Source: DASQGA01 sp963762085 | GTDB taxonomy: Bacteria > Actinomycetota > Thermoleophilia > Gaiellales > Gaiellaceae | Length of the DNA stretch: 64,000 bases | Assembly (NCBI GenBank): GCA_963762085.1 | Contig: CAVXJD010000007.1 | Span: forward strand, 174,475-238,474 | Reading direction: 5' to 3' | Shown here: piece by piece, positions 46,395 to 55,444 of the stretch | Layout: each line of letters opens with the position of its first letter | Position numbering within the stretch: the stretch's first letter is position 1 | The notes under the pieces: generated by a model | Databases searched by the model: none | The model's input: only the letters and a program-made list of their open reading frames with translations | Told to the model about the DNA's origin: nothing | Translations under genes and position numbers: made by a program

Positions 46395-47287
46395 CCGCGA
46401 AGCTGGGTTTCGTCGGACTGGGCGTCATGGGTGGCGGGATCGCCCGGCGCCTGCTCGAGGCCGGGCACGAGGTCCACGGCTACAACCGCACCCGTGAGAA
46501 GGCTCGCCCCCTCGAAGAGCTCGGACTCGTTCTCGAGGAGAGCCCGCGTGCAGTTGCCGAGTCGGCCGACGTCGTTCTCAGCATGGTTACCAACGTCGCG
46601 GCGCTCCGTACCGTGGCGGAGGGCGACGAAGGCATTCTTGCCGGGCTCGCACCGGAGAAGATCTGGATCGACATGACGACGGCGGCCCCGGCCGTGAGCC
46701 GCGAGCTCGCCGCCCAGGCCCGCGAGCGGGGCGCGGACATGGTCGATGCCCCGGTCTCGGGAAGCGTGAGCACGCTCGAGGAAGGTCGTCTCTCGATCAT
46801 GGTCGGAGGGCGACCCGAGGCGTTCGCACAAGTCGAGCCGATCCTGAAGGACATCGGCCCCAAGGTGACCCTCGTGGGCGACAACGGACAGGCACTGCTC
46901 CTGAAGATCGCGATCAACCTGAGCCTGCAGGTGCAGATGGTGGCCTTCTCTGAGGGGCTCTTGCTTGCCGAGAAGGACGGGATCGACCGCGAGGTGGCGC
47001 TCGACGTGATGCTGAACAGCGTCATCGCCTCGCCCATGCTGAAGTACCGCGGCCCCTTCGTCCTCGAGCAGCCCGAGGAAGCTTGGTTCAACGTGAACAT
47101 GATGCAGAAGGACATGCTCCTGGCACTCGACCTGGGCCGGGAGCTCGACGTCCCCATGCCGACGACGGCGATCTCGAACGAGCTCCTGACCGCCGCACGA
47201 GGAATGGGCCTCGCGCACCACGACTTCGCCGTCGTCTTCGAGGTGCTTGCGCGCATGGCCGGCGTCCCGGAGAGGCAGCCCTCATGA
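46391..47287 (+). CDS. NAD-binding beta-hydroxyacid dehydrogenase (2-hydroxy-3-oxopropionate reductase / 3-hydroxyisobutyrate dehydrogenase family)
   Basis: A 298-residue enzyme. FVGLGVMGGGIARRLLEAGHE is the Rossmann motif at about 7. Substrate-binding DAPVSGSVSTLEEGRLSIMV is at about 120, with the catalytic Lys in LLKIAINLSLQ (about 172) and KDMLLALDLGRE at about 240. It acts on tartronate semialdehyde, 3-hydroxyisobutyrate or a similar beta-hydroxyacid; sequence alone does not decide. It is coupled by ATGA overlaps on both sides. Confidence 0.9.
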   Translation: MTAKLGFVGLGVMGGGIARRLLEAGHEVHGYNRTREKARPLEELGLVLEESPRAVAESADVVLSMVTNVAALRTVAEGDEGILAGLAPEKIWIDMTTAAPAVSRELAAQARERGADMVDAPVSGSVSTLEEGRLSIMVGGRPEAFAQVEPILKDIGPKVTLVGDNGQALLLKIAINLSLQVQMVAFSEGLLLAEKDGIDREVALDVMLNSVIASPMLKYRGPFVLEQPEEAWFNVNMMQKDMLLALDLGRELDVPMPTTAISNELLTAARGMGLAHHDFAVVFEVLARMAGVPERQPS

Positions 47288-48270
47288 GCACGGCAGAGAC
47301 TCGGCCCGCGGAGATCTCCCCGGAGCTCGCGCTGCGTATGTACGAGCAGATGCAACGCATCCGGACGTTCGAGGAGCACGTGAACGAGCTCTACCGGGGC
47401 GCCAAGATGCCCGGCCTCGCCCATCTCTACATCGGTGAGGAGGCAGTCGCCGTCGGCGTCTGCGAGGCACTCACGGACGAGGACTACATAACCAGCACGC
47501 ACCGCGGACATGGGCACTGTCTGGCGAAGGGCGCATCCGTGGAGCGGATGTTCTGCGAGCTTCTCGGCAAGGAGGAGGGCTACTGCCGCGGCAAGGGCGG
47601 CTCCATGCACATCGCCGACCACGAGCACGGGAATCTCGGTGCGAACGCGATCGTCGGTGGCTCCACCGGGATCGCGACCGGGGCGGCCTTCTCCGCGCGT
47701 GCCCGCGGGACCGACCAGGTCGCCGTCTGCTTCTTCGGCGAGGGCGCACTCGGACAGGGAGTGCTCTACGAGGTGATGAACATGGCGTCGCTCTGGAAGC
47801 TGCCCGTGGTCTACGTCTGCGAGAACAATCTCTACAACGAGTACACCCACTACTCGGAGACGACTGCCGGCGACATCTCGGCACGCGCCACCGCCTTCGG
47901 CATTCCCACCGAAGAGGCCGACGGCCAGGACGTCTACGAGGTCTACGCGGCGACTTCCCGCGCCGTCGCACGCGCACGCGACGGCGATGGGCCCGGGTTC
48001 CTCTTGTTCCATACGTACCGCTACCACGGCCACCACGTGGGCGACGTCGATCGCGCCTACTACCGATCGAAGGAAGAAGAGGGAAGTTGGCAGAGCGAGC
48101 GCGACCCGCTCAAGCTGCACACCGATCGGCTCGTCGCCGACGGCGTGGACGAAGTGGAGCTCGAGCAAGTCGCGACGCGGGTCGCGCAGGAGGTCGCCGA
48201 GGCGGTAGCGCATGCCCTTGAGGCGCCCTACCCCGATCCGAGCGAGGTGACCAAGCACGTCTACGCCTAG
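47284..48270 (+). CDS. 2-oxoacid (pyruvate/acetoin-type) dehydrogenase E1 alpha subunit
   Basis: A 328-residue thiamine-diphosphate subunit. HLYIGEEAVAVGVCEAL at about 40, STHRGHGHCLAKGA (about 67), GKGGSMHIAD (about 100), and the ThDP motif FFGEGALGQGVLYEVMNMASLWKLP with downstream ENNLYNEYT (about 150-185) are all intact, as is YRYHGHHVGD. It resembles AcoA/PdhA of two-subunit E1 enzymes. E1 beta follows with a small overlap. Confidence 0.93.
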   Translation: MSTAETRPAEISPELALRMYEQMQRIRTFEEHVNELYRGAKMPGLAHLYIGEEAVAVGVCEALTDEDYITSTHRGHGHCLAKGASVERMFCELLGKEEGYCRGKGGSMHIADHEHGNLGANAIVGGSTGIATGAAFSARARGTDQVAVCFFGEGALGQGVLYEVMNMASLWKLPVVYVCENNLYNEYTHYSETTAGDISARATAFGIPTEEADGQDVYEVYAATSRAVARARDGDGPGFLLFHTYRYHGHHVGDVDRAYYRSKEEEGSWQSERDPLKLHTDRLVADGVDEVELEQVATRVAQEVAEAVAHALEAPYPDPSEVTKHVYA

Positions 48271-49282
48271 TGTCAAGACGCTCCCGAAGGAGCACTCCGG
48301 AACGCGGGAGATCTCGCTCGCACAGGCGGTCAACGAGGCCCTCGCGGAGGAGCTTCGCCGCGACCCGACTGTCTTCATCATGGGCGAGGACGTGGCTGAG
48401 GCTGGGACGCCGTTCAAGGTGATGTCAGGCCTCGTCGAGGAGTTCGGCCCGGAGCGCGTGATCGACTCGCCGATCTCGGAGGCCGGGATCTCGGGCATCG
48501 GCCTCGGTGCCGCGATGACCGGCATGCGACCGGTCGTCGACATCATGTTCGGGGACTTTCTGACGCTCGTCATGGATCAGGTCGCGAACCAGGCGGCGAA
48601 GATCCACTACATGTCGGGTGGCAGGCTCAACGCTCCCCTCACGATCCGGACGACTCTGGGAGCGACTCGCCGCTCGGCCGCGCAGCACAGTCAGAGTCTC
48701 CACGCCTGGGTTGCGCACGTCCCCGGGCTGAAAGTCGCAATCCCTTCGACTCCGTACGACGCCAAGGGCCTGCTCAAGTCCGCGATCCGGGACGACAACC
48801 CGGTCGTCTTCTTCGAGGACAAGATGATGTTCGCGACCAAGGGGCCGGTGCCGGAGGAGGAGTACACGGTCCCCCTCGGCGTCGCCGACGTGAAGCGGGA
48901 GGGCGAGGACCTGACGATCGTCGCTACGAGCTCCATGGTCTATGTCGCGCTCGAGGCGGCGGAGCTTCTGGAGCAGGAAGGCGTCAGCGCCGAAATCGTC
49001 GATCCCCGGACGCTCGTGCCGCTCGACCGGGAGACGCTCGTCGCGTCGGTCGTGAAGACCGGGCGCGCGCTCGTGGTCGATGAGGGGCACACGAGCTACG
49101 GCGTCTCGGCCGAGCTGGCAGCCGTCCTGGCAGACGAAGCGTTCTGGCATCTCGACGCGCCGGTGAAACGCCTGGCCGCGATGGACGTCCCGATCCCCTT
49201 CTCGCCGGTTCTCGAGGACCAGACGGTGCCGACGCCGGAGCGCGTGGTCGAAGTAGCCAAGGCACTGGTGGGAAAGGCATAG
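48257..49282 (+). CDS. 2-oxoacid dehydrogenase E1 beta subunit; probable near-cognate ACG start
   Basis: Partner of E1 alpha. The first ATG (48380) would remove the conserved first helix (REISLAQAVNEALAEELRRD) and DPTVFIM just before GEDV. Between the in-frame TGA at 48248 and that ATG there is no ATG, GTG or TTG. GAGGTGA at 48244-48250 stands 6 nt before an ACG at 48257, giving STPSVKTLPKEHSG before the helix, so ACG (or a sequence variant of ATG) is the likely start. From this start the length is 341 residues. The remaining core is intact: SEAGISGIGLGAAMTGMRPV, TIRTTLGATRRSAAQHSQSL, and C-terminal DEGHTSYGVSAELAAVLAD. Confidence 0.85.
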   Translation, partial: TSTPSVKTLPKEHSGTREISLAQAVNEALAEELRRDPTVFIMGEDVAEAGTPFKVMSGLVEEFGPERVIDSPISEAGISGIGLGAAMTGMRPVVDIMFGDFLTLVMDQVANQAAKIHYMSGGRLNAPLTIRTTLGATRRSAAQHSQSLHAWVAHVPGLKVAIPSTPYDAKGLLKSAIRDDNPVVFFEDKMMFATKGPVPEEEYTVPLGVADVKREGEDLTIVATSSMVYVALEAAELLEQEGVSAEIVDPRTLVPLDRETLVASVVKTGRALVVDEGHTSYGVSAELAAVLADEAFWHLDAPVKRLAAMDVPIPFSPVLEDQTVPTPERVVEVAKALVGKA

Positions 49283-49283
49283 C

Positions 49284-50636
49284 GTGGCACTGAAGACCTT
49301 CGGCACGATGGCGGTGGACTGGGAGCAGCGGGTCGACTTCGACCGGCTTCGCCGCGACCGCCTGGCCCGTACGAAGCAGCACCTCGCCGACTCCGAACTT
49401 GGCGCATTGCTCTGCTTCGACATGGCGAACATCCGCTACATCACCGCGACGCACATCGGCACGTGGGCGATGGACAAACTGATCCGCTTCTGCCTCCTCC
49501 CGCAAGGCGACGAGCCGATCATGTGGGACTTCGGCTCGGCGGCGCGGCACCACAAGCTCTACAACCCATGGCTCGGCGAGGAGCGCTCCCGGGCCGGCAT
49601 CTCGACGCTCCGTGGCTCGGTCGACGGCCGGGCGGAGGTGGTGGCGGAGAAGATCCGCGTCGAGCTCGAGGAGCGCGGTCTCCTGGGCGAGCCGCTCGGC
49701 GTCGACGTCGTCGAGCTTCCTGTGCTCCGGGCGCTCGAGGCGGCCGGCATCACGGTCGTCGACGGACAAGCCCTGATGCAAGACGCTCGCAAGCTCAAGA
49801 CGGGCGACGAGATCGTCCTGTTGAACACGGCCTGTGCCATGGTCGATGCCGCGTACGAGGAGCTCTTCCGCGCGATGCGTCCCGGGATGCGCGAAAACGA
49901 CTGCGTCGCCCTCGTGAACCGCGTCCTCTATGAGCTCGGCTCTGAGCACGTCGAGGGCGTGAACGCAATCTCCGGCGAGCGTTGCAGCCCGCACCCGCAC
50001 GTCTTCACCGACCGGATGCTGCGCCCCGGGGATCCCGCCTACTTCGACATCCTCCACGCCTTCAACGGCTACCGCACCTGCTACTACCGGACGTTCGCCG
50101 TCGGCAGTGCCTCCCGCGCGCAGGTCGACGCCTACAAGCGGTGTCGAGACATCCTCGACCGTGCGATCTCGATGATCCGGCCGGGGGTGACGACTGCCGA
50201 GGTCGTCTCGACGTTCCCCGCCGCCGAGGAGTTCGGGTTCCCGGATGAGGAGGCGGCGTTCGCACTCCAGTACGGCCACGGTGTCGGTCTCTCGATCTGG
50301 GAGAAGCCGATCTTCAGCCGCCTCGTCTCCTTCGAACATCCGGAGACGATCGAGGCTGGCATGGTCTTCGCACTCGAGACGTTTTGGCCCGCAGCGGACG
50401 GCTGGTCTGCTGCGAGGATCGAGGAGCAGCTCGTTGTCACCGCCGATGGCTGTGAGGTGATCACCCGCTTCCCGGCCGAGGAGCTGGTCGTGGCGGGTGG
50501 AGGCCATTACACGGTCGGAGGCGCCCTCCCGGGTGTCCGGGAGTCCCAGTCGAACCTGAATCGTGTCGAAGGGGACGGCAGCGTCGAACAGGTCGTGGCT
50601 TCAGCGCGCCTCGAGGGAGCGGCGGTCGACCCGTAG
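49284..50636 (+). CDS. M24-family (creatinase/prolidase fold) protein with altered metal site
   Basis: A 450-residue pita-bread protein. The creatinase N-terminal domain (LGALLCFDMANIRYITA at about 32) is followed by the M24 core. Metal ligands seen: Asp in YFDILHAF (about 253), His in YGHGVGLSIWEKP (about 330), Glu in MVFALETFW and Glu in RIEEQLVVT. The second Asp, normally in GYxSDxTRTF, is replaced: GYRTCYYRTF. A full dinuclear site is therefore unlikely, so it may be a lyase or non-peptidase amide hydrolase rather than an aminopeptidase. It sits between E1 beta and E2. Confidence 0.82.
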   Translation: MALKTFGTMAVDWEQRVDFDRLRRDRLARTKQHLADSELGALLCFDMANIRYITATHIGTWAMDKLIRFCLLPQGDEPIMWDFGSAARHHKLYNPWLGEERSRAGISTLRGSVDGRAEVVAEKIRVELEERGLLGEPLGVDVVELPVLRALEAAGITVVDGQALMQDARKLKTGDEIVLLNTACAMVDAAYEELFRAMRPGMRENDCVALVNRVLYELGSEHVEGVNAISGERCSPHPHVFTDRMLRPGDPAYFDILHAFNGYRTCYYRTFAVGSASRAQVDAYKRCRDILDRAISMIRPGVTTAEVVSTFPAAEEFGFPDEEAAFALQYGHGVGLSIWEKPIFSRLVSFEHPETIEAGMVFALETFWPAADGWSAARIEEQLVVTADGCEVITRFPAEELVVAGGGHYTVGGALPGVRESQSNLNRVEGDGSVEQVVASARLEGAAVDP

Positions 50637-51830
50637 ATGGCCACCGACGTGATCATGCCGGCGCTGGGAATGGCGCAAGAGACGGGGAAGATCCTCCGCT
50701 GGCTGAAGACGGAAGGCGAGGCGGTGTCCAAGGGCGAGCCGCTCATGGAGATCGAGACCGACAAGGTCACCGTCGAAGTGGAGGCGCCGGCCGACGGCAC
50801 GCTCGCGCTTCGGGCCGCCGAAGGTGACGAGGTCGGCGTCGGGAAGGCCGTCGCCGTGATCGTGGGGGCGGGCGAGCCCGTGCCGGAGCCTGTCTCAGTG
50901 GATGCAGCTGCAGCGCCGAGCGCCGGCGCGCAGCCGGTGAAAGAGGAGCCCGAAACGGCCCCGGCGCCGCAGAGTCGTACCTCGCGGAGGCACCTCGCCT
51001 CCCCCAAGGCGCGGCGCCTCGCGGAGGAGCATGGGATCGAGCTCGCGGCGGTGGCAGGCAGCGGCCCGCACGGAGCCGTCGTCGCGGCCGACGTCGAGGC
51101 ACTCGGCGGTAACGGCGCGGTGGCGGATGCCCCACCGGCCGGTCTCGACGCGGGTGAGGAGCTGCCGCTCGGAGCGGTCTGGACGCGCATGGCCGAGCGC
51201 CTGTCGGAGAGCTGGCGCACGGTGCCGCACTTCTTTCTTCTCCGCCAGGTCGAGGCCACGAGGCTGCTCGCCTGGCGCGAAAGCCTCCGCAGCCGTGCCG
51301 GGTACGAAGGCGTCACGCATACCGATCTGCTGGTCAAGCTCTGCGCCGCTGCGCTCCGCGAGCACCCGCGTGTGAACGCGTCTTGGCGCGACGAGAAAGT
51401 CTTGGCTTCGGCAGGAGTTCACGTTGGCATCGCCGTCGCGCTCGAGGACGGGCTCGTGGTCCCGGTCGTCCATGACGCCGACGCTCTCGATCTGCAGAAG
51501 CTCGCCGCCCGCCGGAAGGAGCTCGTCGGCGCGGCCCGTTCGGGGCAACTCCGTCCGGAGGACGTTTCCGGCGGCACGTTCACCGTCTCGAACCTGGGCA
51601 TGTACGGCGTCGATGCCTTCGCCGCGATCGTGAACCCACCCCAGGCAGCGATCCTCGCCGTCGGCCGGATCGTCGACCGGGTGATCCCGGTCGCCGGCAG
51701 TCCTGAGGTTCGCCCGACGCTCGCGCTCTGCCTCTCCTTCGACCACCGAGTCGTGGATGGGGCGCGCGGAGCTCAGTTCCTGGACACGCTGGCCGGTCTG
51801 ATCGAAGAACCGGCGGGGCTGGTGGCATGA
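50637..51830 (+). CDS. 2-oxoacid dehydrogenase E2 component (dihydrolipoamide acyltransferase)
   Basis: A 397-residue E2. The lipoyl domain has the modified Lys in EIETDKVTVEVEAP (Lys about 43). The E3/E1-binding domain is SPKARRLAEEHGIELAAVAG (about 122). The catalytic domain has WRTVPHFFLLRQVEATRLL and the CoA acyltransferase motif SFDHRVVDGARGAQFLDTL (about 365). ATG directly abuts the stop of the M24 gene. There is no E3 (lipoamide dehydrogenase) in the operon, so it must borrow one. Confidence 0.93.
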   Translation: MATDVIMPALGMAQETGKILRWLKTEGEAVSKGEPLMEIETDKVTVEVEAPADGTLALRAAEGDEVGVGKAVAVIVGAGEPVPEPVSVDAAAAPSAGAQPVKEEPETAPAPQSRTSRRHLASPKARRLAEEHGIELAAVAGSGPHGAVVAADVEALGGNGAVADAPPAGLDAGEELPLGAVWTRMAERLSESWRTVPHFFLLRQVEATRLLAWRESLRSRAGYEGVTHTDLLVKLCAAALREHPRVNASWRDEKVLASAGVHVGIAVALEDGLVVPVVHDADALDLQKLAARRKELVGAARSGQLRPEDVSGGTFTVSNLGMYGVDAFAAIVNPPQAAILAVGRIVDRVIPVAGSPEVRPTLALCLSFDHRVVDGARGAQFLDTLAGLIEEPAGLVA

Positions 51831-51928
51831 ACGCGTTCCGGAAGCTTCCTGCACTCGTGGAGCGCCAAGTGATCAACGAGAGGACAGAGATGAAGCTCGC
51901 TGCATACGACCGGAAGTCGCTCGGATGA
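51827..51928 (+). CDS. Candidate 33-residue ORF between E2 and M24 genes
   Basis: MNAFRKLPALVERQVINERT, then 13 more polar residues. The ATG overlaps the TGA of E2 (ATGA) and its own TGA overlaps the ATG of the next gene (ATGA), so it fills the gap exactly and keeps translational coupling. It is basic, with no membrane segment. It may be a real small protein or a ribosome relay. No homologue is recognised. Confidence 0.4.
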   Translation: MNAFRKLPALVERQVINERTEMKLAAYDRKSLG

Positions 51929-53151
51929 GCACGACGCTTGACCCGCACGCCGAGGTCGAGAAGGCGAAGGGCCGCGCCCCGCAGCCGCCCGTCGAGGAAC
52001 AGGTCGGCAGGCTCAACCGCACTCGCGAGTCGATGGAGCGGCACGGGATCGACGTGCTGCTCCTCTACGGCTCCGCGGGAAGCCCGGAGATGACTCGCTA
52101 TCTGGCCGGCTACGTCCACGTCTTCCCGGGCGCAAGCTCGCTGCTCGTGATCCCGCTCGAGGGGTCACCGGTCCTCCTGATCGACCAGCCGTGGCACCTC
52201 GCAGAGGCCGCCCGGATGTCATGGATCGAGGACGTGCGCCAGTACCCGAACCCGTCACGGAAATGGCTCGCCGATGAGCTTCAGGCGGCAATCCGCCAAG
52301 CGGTGCAGACAAGGGGCGCTCCGAGCCCCCGCGTCGGCGTCTTCGCGGGTGTGATGCCCAGCATCTATGCCGATGTCCTGAGCGCCTCGCTTCCCGGCTC
52401 GATCAATGTCGAGGCGATCCCCGTCTGGGAGGAGCTCGTCGGCTCCCCGTCGGCCTACGACGGCGAGATGATCCGCGCCACAGCGCGCGTCGCGGACGCC
52501 GGGTTCGCCGCGGCGGTCGAAACGGCAGGTGCCGGGGTCCCCGAATACGAGGTCTGCTTCGCGGCGCTGCGCGCGATGGCGGCGCTCGGCGCAGAGTTTC
52601 TGCACGGGAGCGGCGTCTCGACGCACATCAACATCGGCTCGTTCAGCGACGCGATCAGCAACGTGCGGCCCTTCCTCTATTCGTCCGAGCCGCTGGAGCA
52701 GGGTCAGATGTTCTGGCTCGACCTGAGCGCATCGCACGCCGGCTACTACACGGACTCGGACCGGACGATCTCGGTCGGCGAGCCCAACGAGGAGCAGCGG
52801 CGGATCTTCGACGCAACGACGGAGATCTACCGAGTCATGTGTTCGGAGGCGCGGGCCGGAATCACCGGCGGCGAGCTGTGGGAGCTGGCGAACCGCGTGG
52901 TCGAGGACGCCGGTTACGCCGAATACTCGAACCACATCTATCTCGGCCACACGACTGGAATCACCACCTCCGTCCGGCCGGTGATTGCGAAGGGCGAGAC
53001 GGCCGAGCTCCGCGCCGGAAGCTTCCTGAACATCGAGCCCGGGATCTTCGTCCCCGGTGTGGGCTCGGCCTGTATCGAAGACACGCTGTACCTCACCGCA
53101 GACGGCGCGACCCCAATCAACGAATTCGGAACGGAGGTCCATGTCGTCTGA
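51925..53151 (+). CDS. M24-family Xaa-Pro peptidase/creatinase-like enzyme
   Basis: A 408-residue protein of the same fold as the gene at 49284 but with all five ligands: Asp residues in FWLDLSASHAGYYTDSDRTI (about 270-282), His in YLGHTTGITT (about 340), Glu in LNIEPGIFVPG (about 375) and Glu in CIEDTLYLT. It is probably a metallopeptidase or creatinase-type amide/C-N hydrolase. Together with the preceding M24 gene it suggests stepwise hydrolysis of one imported compound or a heteromer. Confidence 0.87.
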   Translation: MSTTLDPHAEVEKAKGRAPQPPVEEQVGRLNRTRESMERHGIDVLLLYGSAGSPEMTRYLAGYVHVFPGASSLLVIPLEGSPVLLIDQPWHLAEAARMSWIEDVRQYPNPSRKWLADELQAAIRQAVQTRGAPSPRVGVFAGVMPSIYADVLSASLPGSINVEAIPVWEELVGSPSAYDGEMIRATARVADAGFAAAVETAGAGVPEYEVCFAALRAMAALGAEFLHGSGVSTHINIGSFSDAISNVRPFLYSSEPLEQGQMFWLDLSASHAGYYTDSDRTISVGEPNEEQRRIFDATTEIYRVMCSEARAGITGGELWELANRVVEDAGYAEYSNHIYLGHTTGITTSVRPVIAKGETAELRAGSFLNIEPGIFVPGVGSACIEDTLYLTADGATPINEFGTEVHVV

Positions 53152-53247
53152 CCACAACAGGGTGGAAAGGCAAGCGAGAAAGCAGGTTGGACGCAGCGCA
53201 AGCTCGCCGACTGGAGAGGAAGCCAACCAAGGTCACGGAGGTCTTTC

Positions 53248-54498
53248 ATGAACGGAAAGCTGCGATTCATCATGTTGCTGGCGCTCGCTGTCGCGGCGGC
53301 CGCGCTGGCGGCCGGATGCGGTGGCGACGACGGCGACAACGGGAGCAGCGCAGGAACCGATACTGCCGCGAGCAGCGAGCCGCTCAAGATCGGCGCCTCA
53401 CTGCCGCTGACGGGCGACTTCGCGGAGCCCGGTGTGGCCGCCAAGCAGGGCTACGAGATCTGGCAGGAGCTCGTGAACAAGAACGGTGGCCTGCTCGGAC
53501 GGCAAGTCCAGCTGATCATCAAGGACGACCAGAGTGATCAGAACGTGATCGTCTCCGACTACAACGCCCTGATCCAGAAGGAGAAGGTCGAGCTTCTGCT
53601 CGGCACGTTCTCATCACTCCTGAACCTCCCGGCGTCAGCAGTGGCCGAGCGGAACAAGATGCTTTTCGTGGAGCCCGCCGGCGGCTCGCCCGAGATGTTC
53701 AGCCGCGGCTTCAAGTATCTGTTCTTCGCGCAGCAGGCGACATCGCAGCACCAGGCCGACCTCTTCGCCGAATGGGTGACCGGCCTGCCGGACGATCAGA
53801 AGCCGAAGACGGCCGCCTACGTGATCGCCGACGATCCCTTCGGCGGACCAGTGGCCGAGGGCATCAAGGAGAAGCTCGAGGCTGCCGGTGTGGAAACCGT
53901 CTACAGCAAGGTGTACCCGCCGGAGACGGTCAACTTCGACGCGACAGCAGCTGCCGTGGCCTCGAAGAAGCCGGACGTCATCGCACAGGGGTCCGCGGGG
54001 CTCGCGGACGGCGTCAACCTGATCCGCTCCCTGATCAAGGTCGGATATAGCCCGAAACAGATGTTCCAGGCTTCGACGCCTTCGTTCGCCGACCAGTACT
54101 CGGACGCGGTCGGGCTCGAGAACACGGAGGGTGTGTTCTACGCGGTCAGCTACCACGTGGACTCCCCAACTCCCGGCAACGAGGAGTTCCTGGCTGCCTA
54201 CAGGGCCAAGTACGACGCCGATCCACCAGAGGACGCGGCGGACGGCTACGCGGCGGCCCAGGTGCTCCAGAAGGCGGTCGAGGAGGTCGGTGAGATCGAC
54301 CAGACGAAGCTCGCGGATTGGCTGCGGGAGAACACGGTCGACACGATCCTCGGGCCGTTGAGCTGGGATGAGACCGGCGCGCCCGAGCAGGCGTTCCTCC
54401 TCGCCCAGTGGCAGAACGGCGACGAGGAAATCGTCCTCCCGGAGGACGCCGCGACCTCGGACACCATCGTCAACCCGAAGCCGGCTTGGTCGAACTAG
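53248..54498 (+). CDS. ABC transporter substrate-binding lipoprotein, LivK/branched-chain amino acid type
   Basis: A 416-residue type I periplasmic receptor. The lipobox is ALAAGCGGDD (Cys about 27), followed by PLKIGASLPLTGDFAEPGVA, QLIIKDDQSDQNVIVSDYN near 90, and VEPAGGSPEMF near 140. GGAGG stands before the ATG. The LivK-type receptors bind amino acids, amides, urea or aromatic acids. It is 96 bp after the M24 gene. Confidence 0.92.
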   Translation: MNGKLRFIMLLALAVAAAALAAGCGGDDGDNGSSAGTDTAASSEPLKIGASLPLTGDFAEPGVAAKQGYEIWQELVNKNGGLLGRQVQLIIKDDQSDQNVIVSDYNALIQKEKVELLLGTFSSLLNLPASAVAERNKMLFVEPAGGSPEMFSRGFKYLFFAQQATSQHQADLFAEWVTGLPDDQKPKTAAYVIADDPFGGPVAEGIKEKLEAAGVETVYSKVYPPETVNFDATAAAVASKKPDVIAQGSAGLADGVNLIRSLIKVGYSPKQMFQASTPSFADQYSDAVGLENTEGVFYAVSYHVDSPTPGNEEFLAAYRAKYDADPPEDAADGYAAAQVLQKAVEEVGEIDQTKLADWLRENTVDTILGPLSWDETGAPEQAFLLAQWQNGDEEIVLPEDAATSDTIVNPKPAWSN

Positions 54499-54511
54499 CA
54501 ACAGGGAAGAC

Positions 54512-54539
54512 GGGGCGGGGGCCTGGAGGCCCCCGCCCC
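54512..54539 (+). terminator. GC-rich hairpin between LivK-like and LivH-like genes
   Basis: A 12 bp perfect stem (GGGGCGGGGGCC and complement) with a 4-base loop, no T-run. In the middle of an operon it likely raises the binding protein over the permease, as the hairpin at 920-951 may do in the peptide importer. Confidence 0.65.
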
Positions 54540-54562
54540 TGCCGCTTCTTCGGAATGCGCGT

Positions 54563-55444
54563 ATGACCCAGTTCGTCCAGGCACTGATCCTCGGCCTCAT
54601 GATCGGAGGGGTCTACGCGCTCCTCGCCTCCGGGCTGACGCTCATCTTCGGCGTCATGGACGTGATCAACGTCGCCCAGGGAGCGCTCATCATCCTCTCG
54701 GCGTTCATCACCTGGGCGCTCTGGAAAGAAATGGGCATCGACCCCCTCCTGGGGGCGCTGATCACGACGCCGGCGATGTTCGCGATCGGGTGGGTGATCT
54801 ACCGGCTGACGATTCAGTGGATCTCGGGCAGACCCGCATCCACGTCCGTCCTGCTCACGTTTGCACTCGCGCTCGTCCTCGAGGGGATCATGGGGCTCGT
54901 CTGGTCGACGACCTACCACTCCTCGACCCCGGGCTACGTGGACGAGTCTTTCCGGGCCGGAGGCTTCTACTTTCCGAAGGCGCAGCTGTTCGGCTGCGCG
55001 ATCGCGATCGGCGTCCTCGCAGCGCTGTACATGATGTTGACGCGCACGTGGCTCGGGCGGGCCATCCGGGCGGTCTCCGAGAACGTCAGCTCGGCACGTC
55101 TCGTCGGTGTGAACGCGCGCAAGGTGGCTGCGCTCACGTTCGCGATCGGCGTGGCGACAACGGGCGCGGGCGGGTCGATTGCGTCCGTGCTCTACCCGTT
55201 CCTGCCGGGCTCGCACTATCAGTGGATCTCGCGTCTCCTCGGCATCATCGTGCTCGGCGGCATGGGTAGCCTCCCGGGCGCACTGGTGGGGGCGCTCGTC
55301 CTCGGAGTCGCGGAGACGATGACGGTGACGTACATCTCGCCCCGCTGGGCGACGATGGTGCCCTACGCGGTGATCATGGTCGTCCTGCTCGCCCGACCGC
55401 AGGGGATCATGGGCGCAAAGCTGAGGGAGGACGTGGTCGTGTGA
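54563..55444 (+). CDS. Branched-chain-type ABC permease, LivH
   Basis: A 293-residue membrane protein. GGVYALLASGLTLIFGVMDV at about 15-34 and NVAQGALIIL are LivH signatures; TRTWLGRAIRAVSENVSSAR (about 155-175) is the ATPase-docking loop. About eight helices. Confidence 0.92.
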   Translation: MTQFVQALILGLMIGGVYALLASGLTLIFGVMDVINVAQGALIILSAFITWALWKEMGIDPLLGALITTPAMFAIGWVIYRLTIQWISGRPASTSVLLTFALALVLEGIMGLVWSTTYHSSTPGYVDESFRAGGFYFPKAQLFGCAIAIGVLAALYMMLTRTWLGRAIRAVSENVSSARLVGVNARKVAALTFAIGVATTGAGGSIASVLYPFLPGSHYQWISRLLGIIVLGGMGSLPGALVGALVLGVAETMTVTYISPRWATMVPYAVIMVVLLARPQGIMGAKLREDVVV

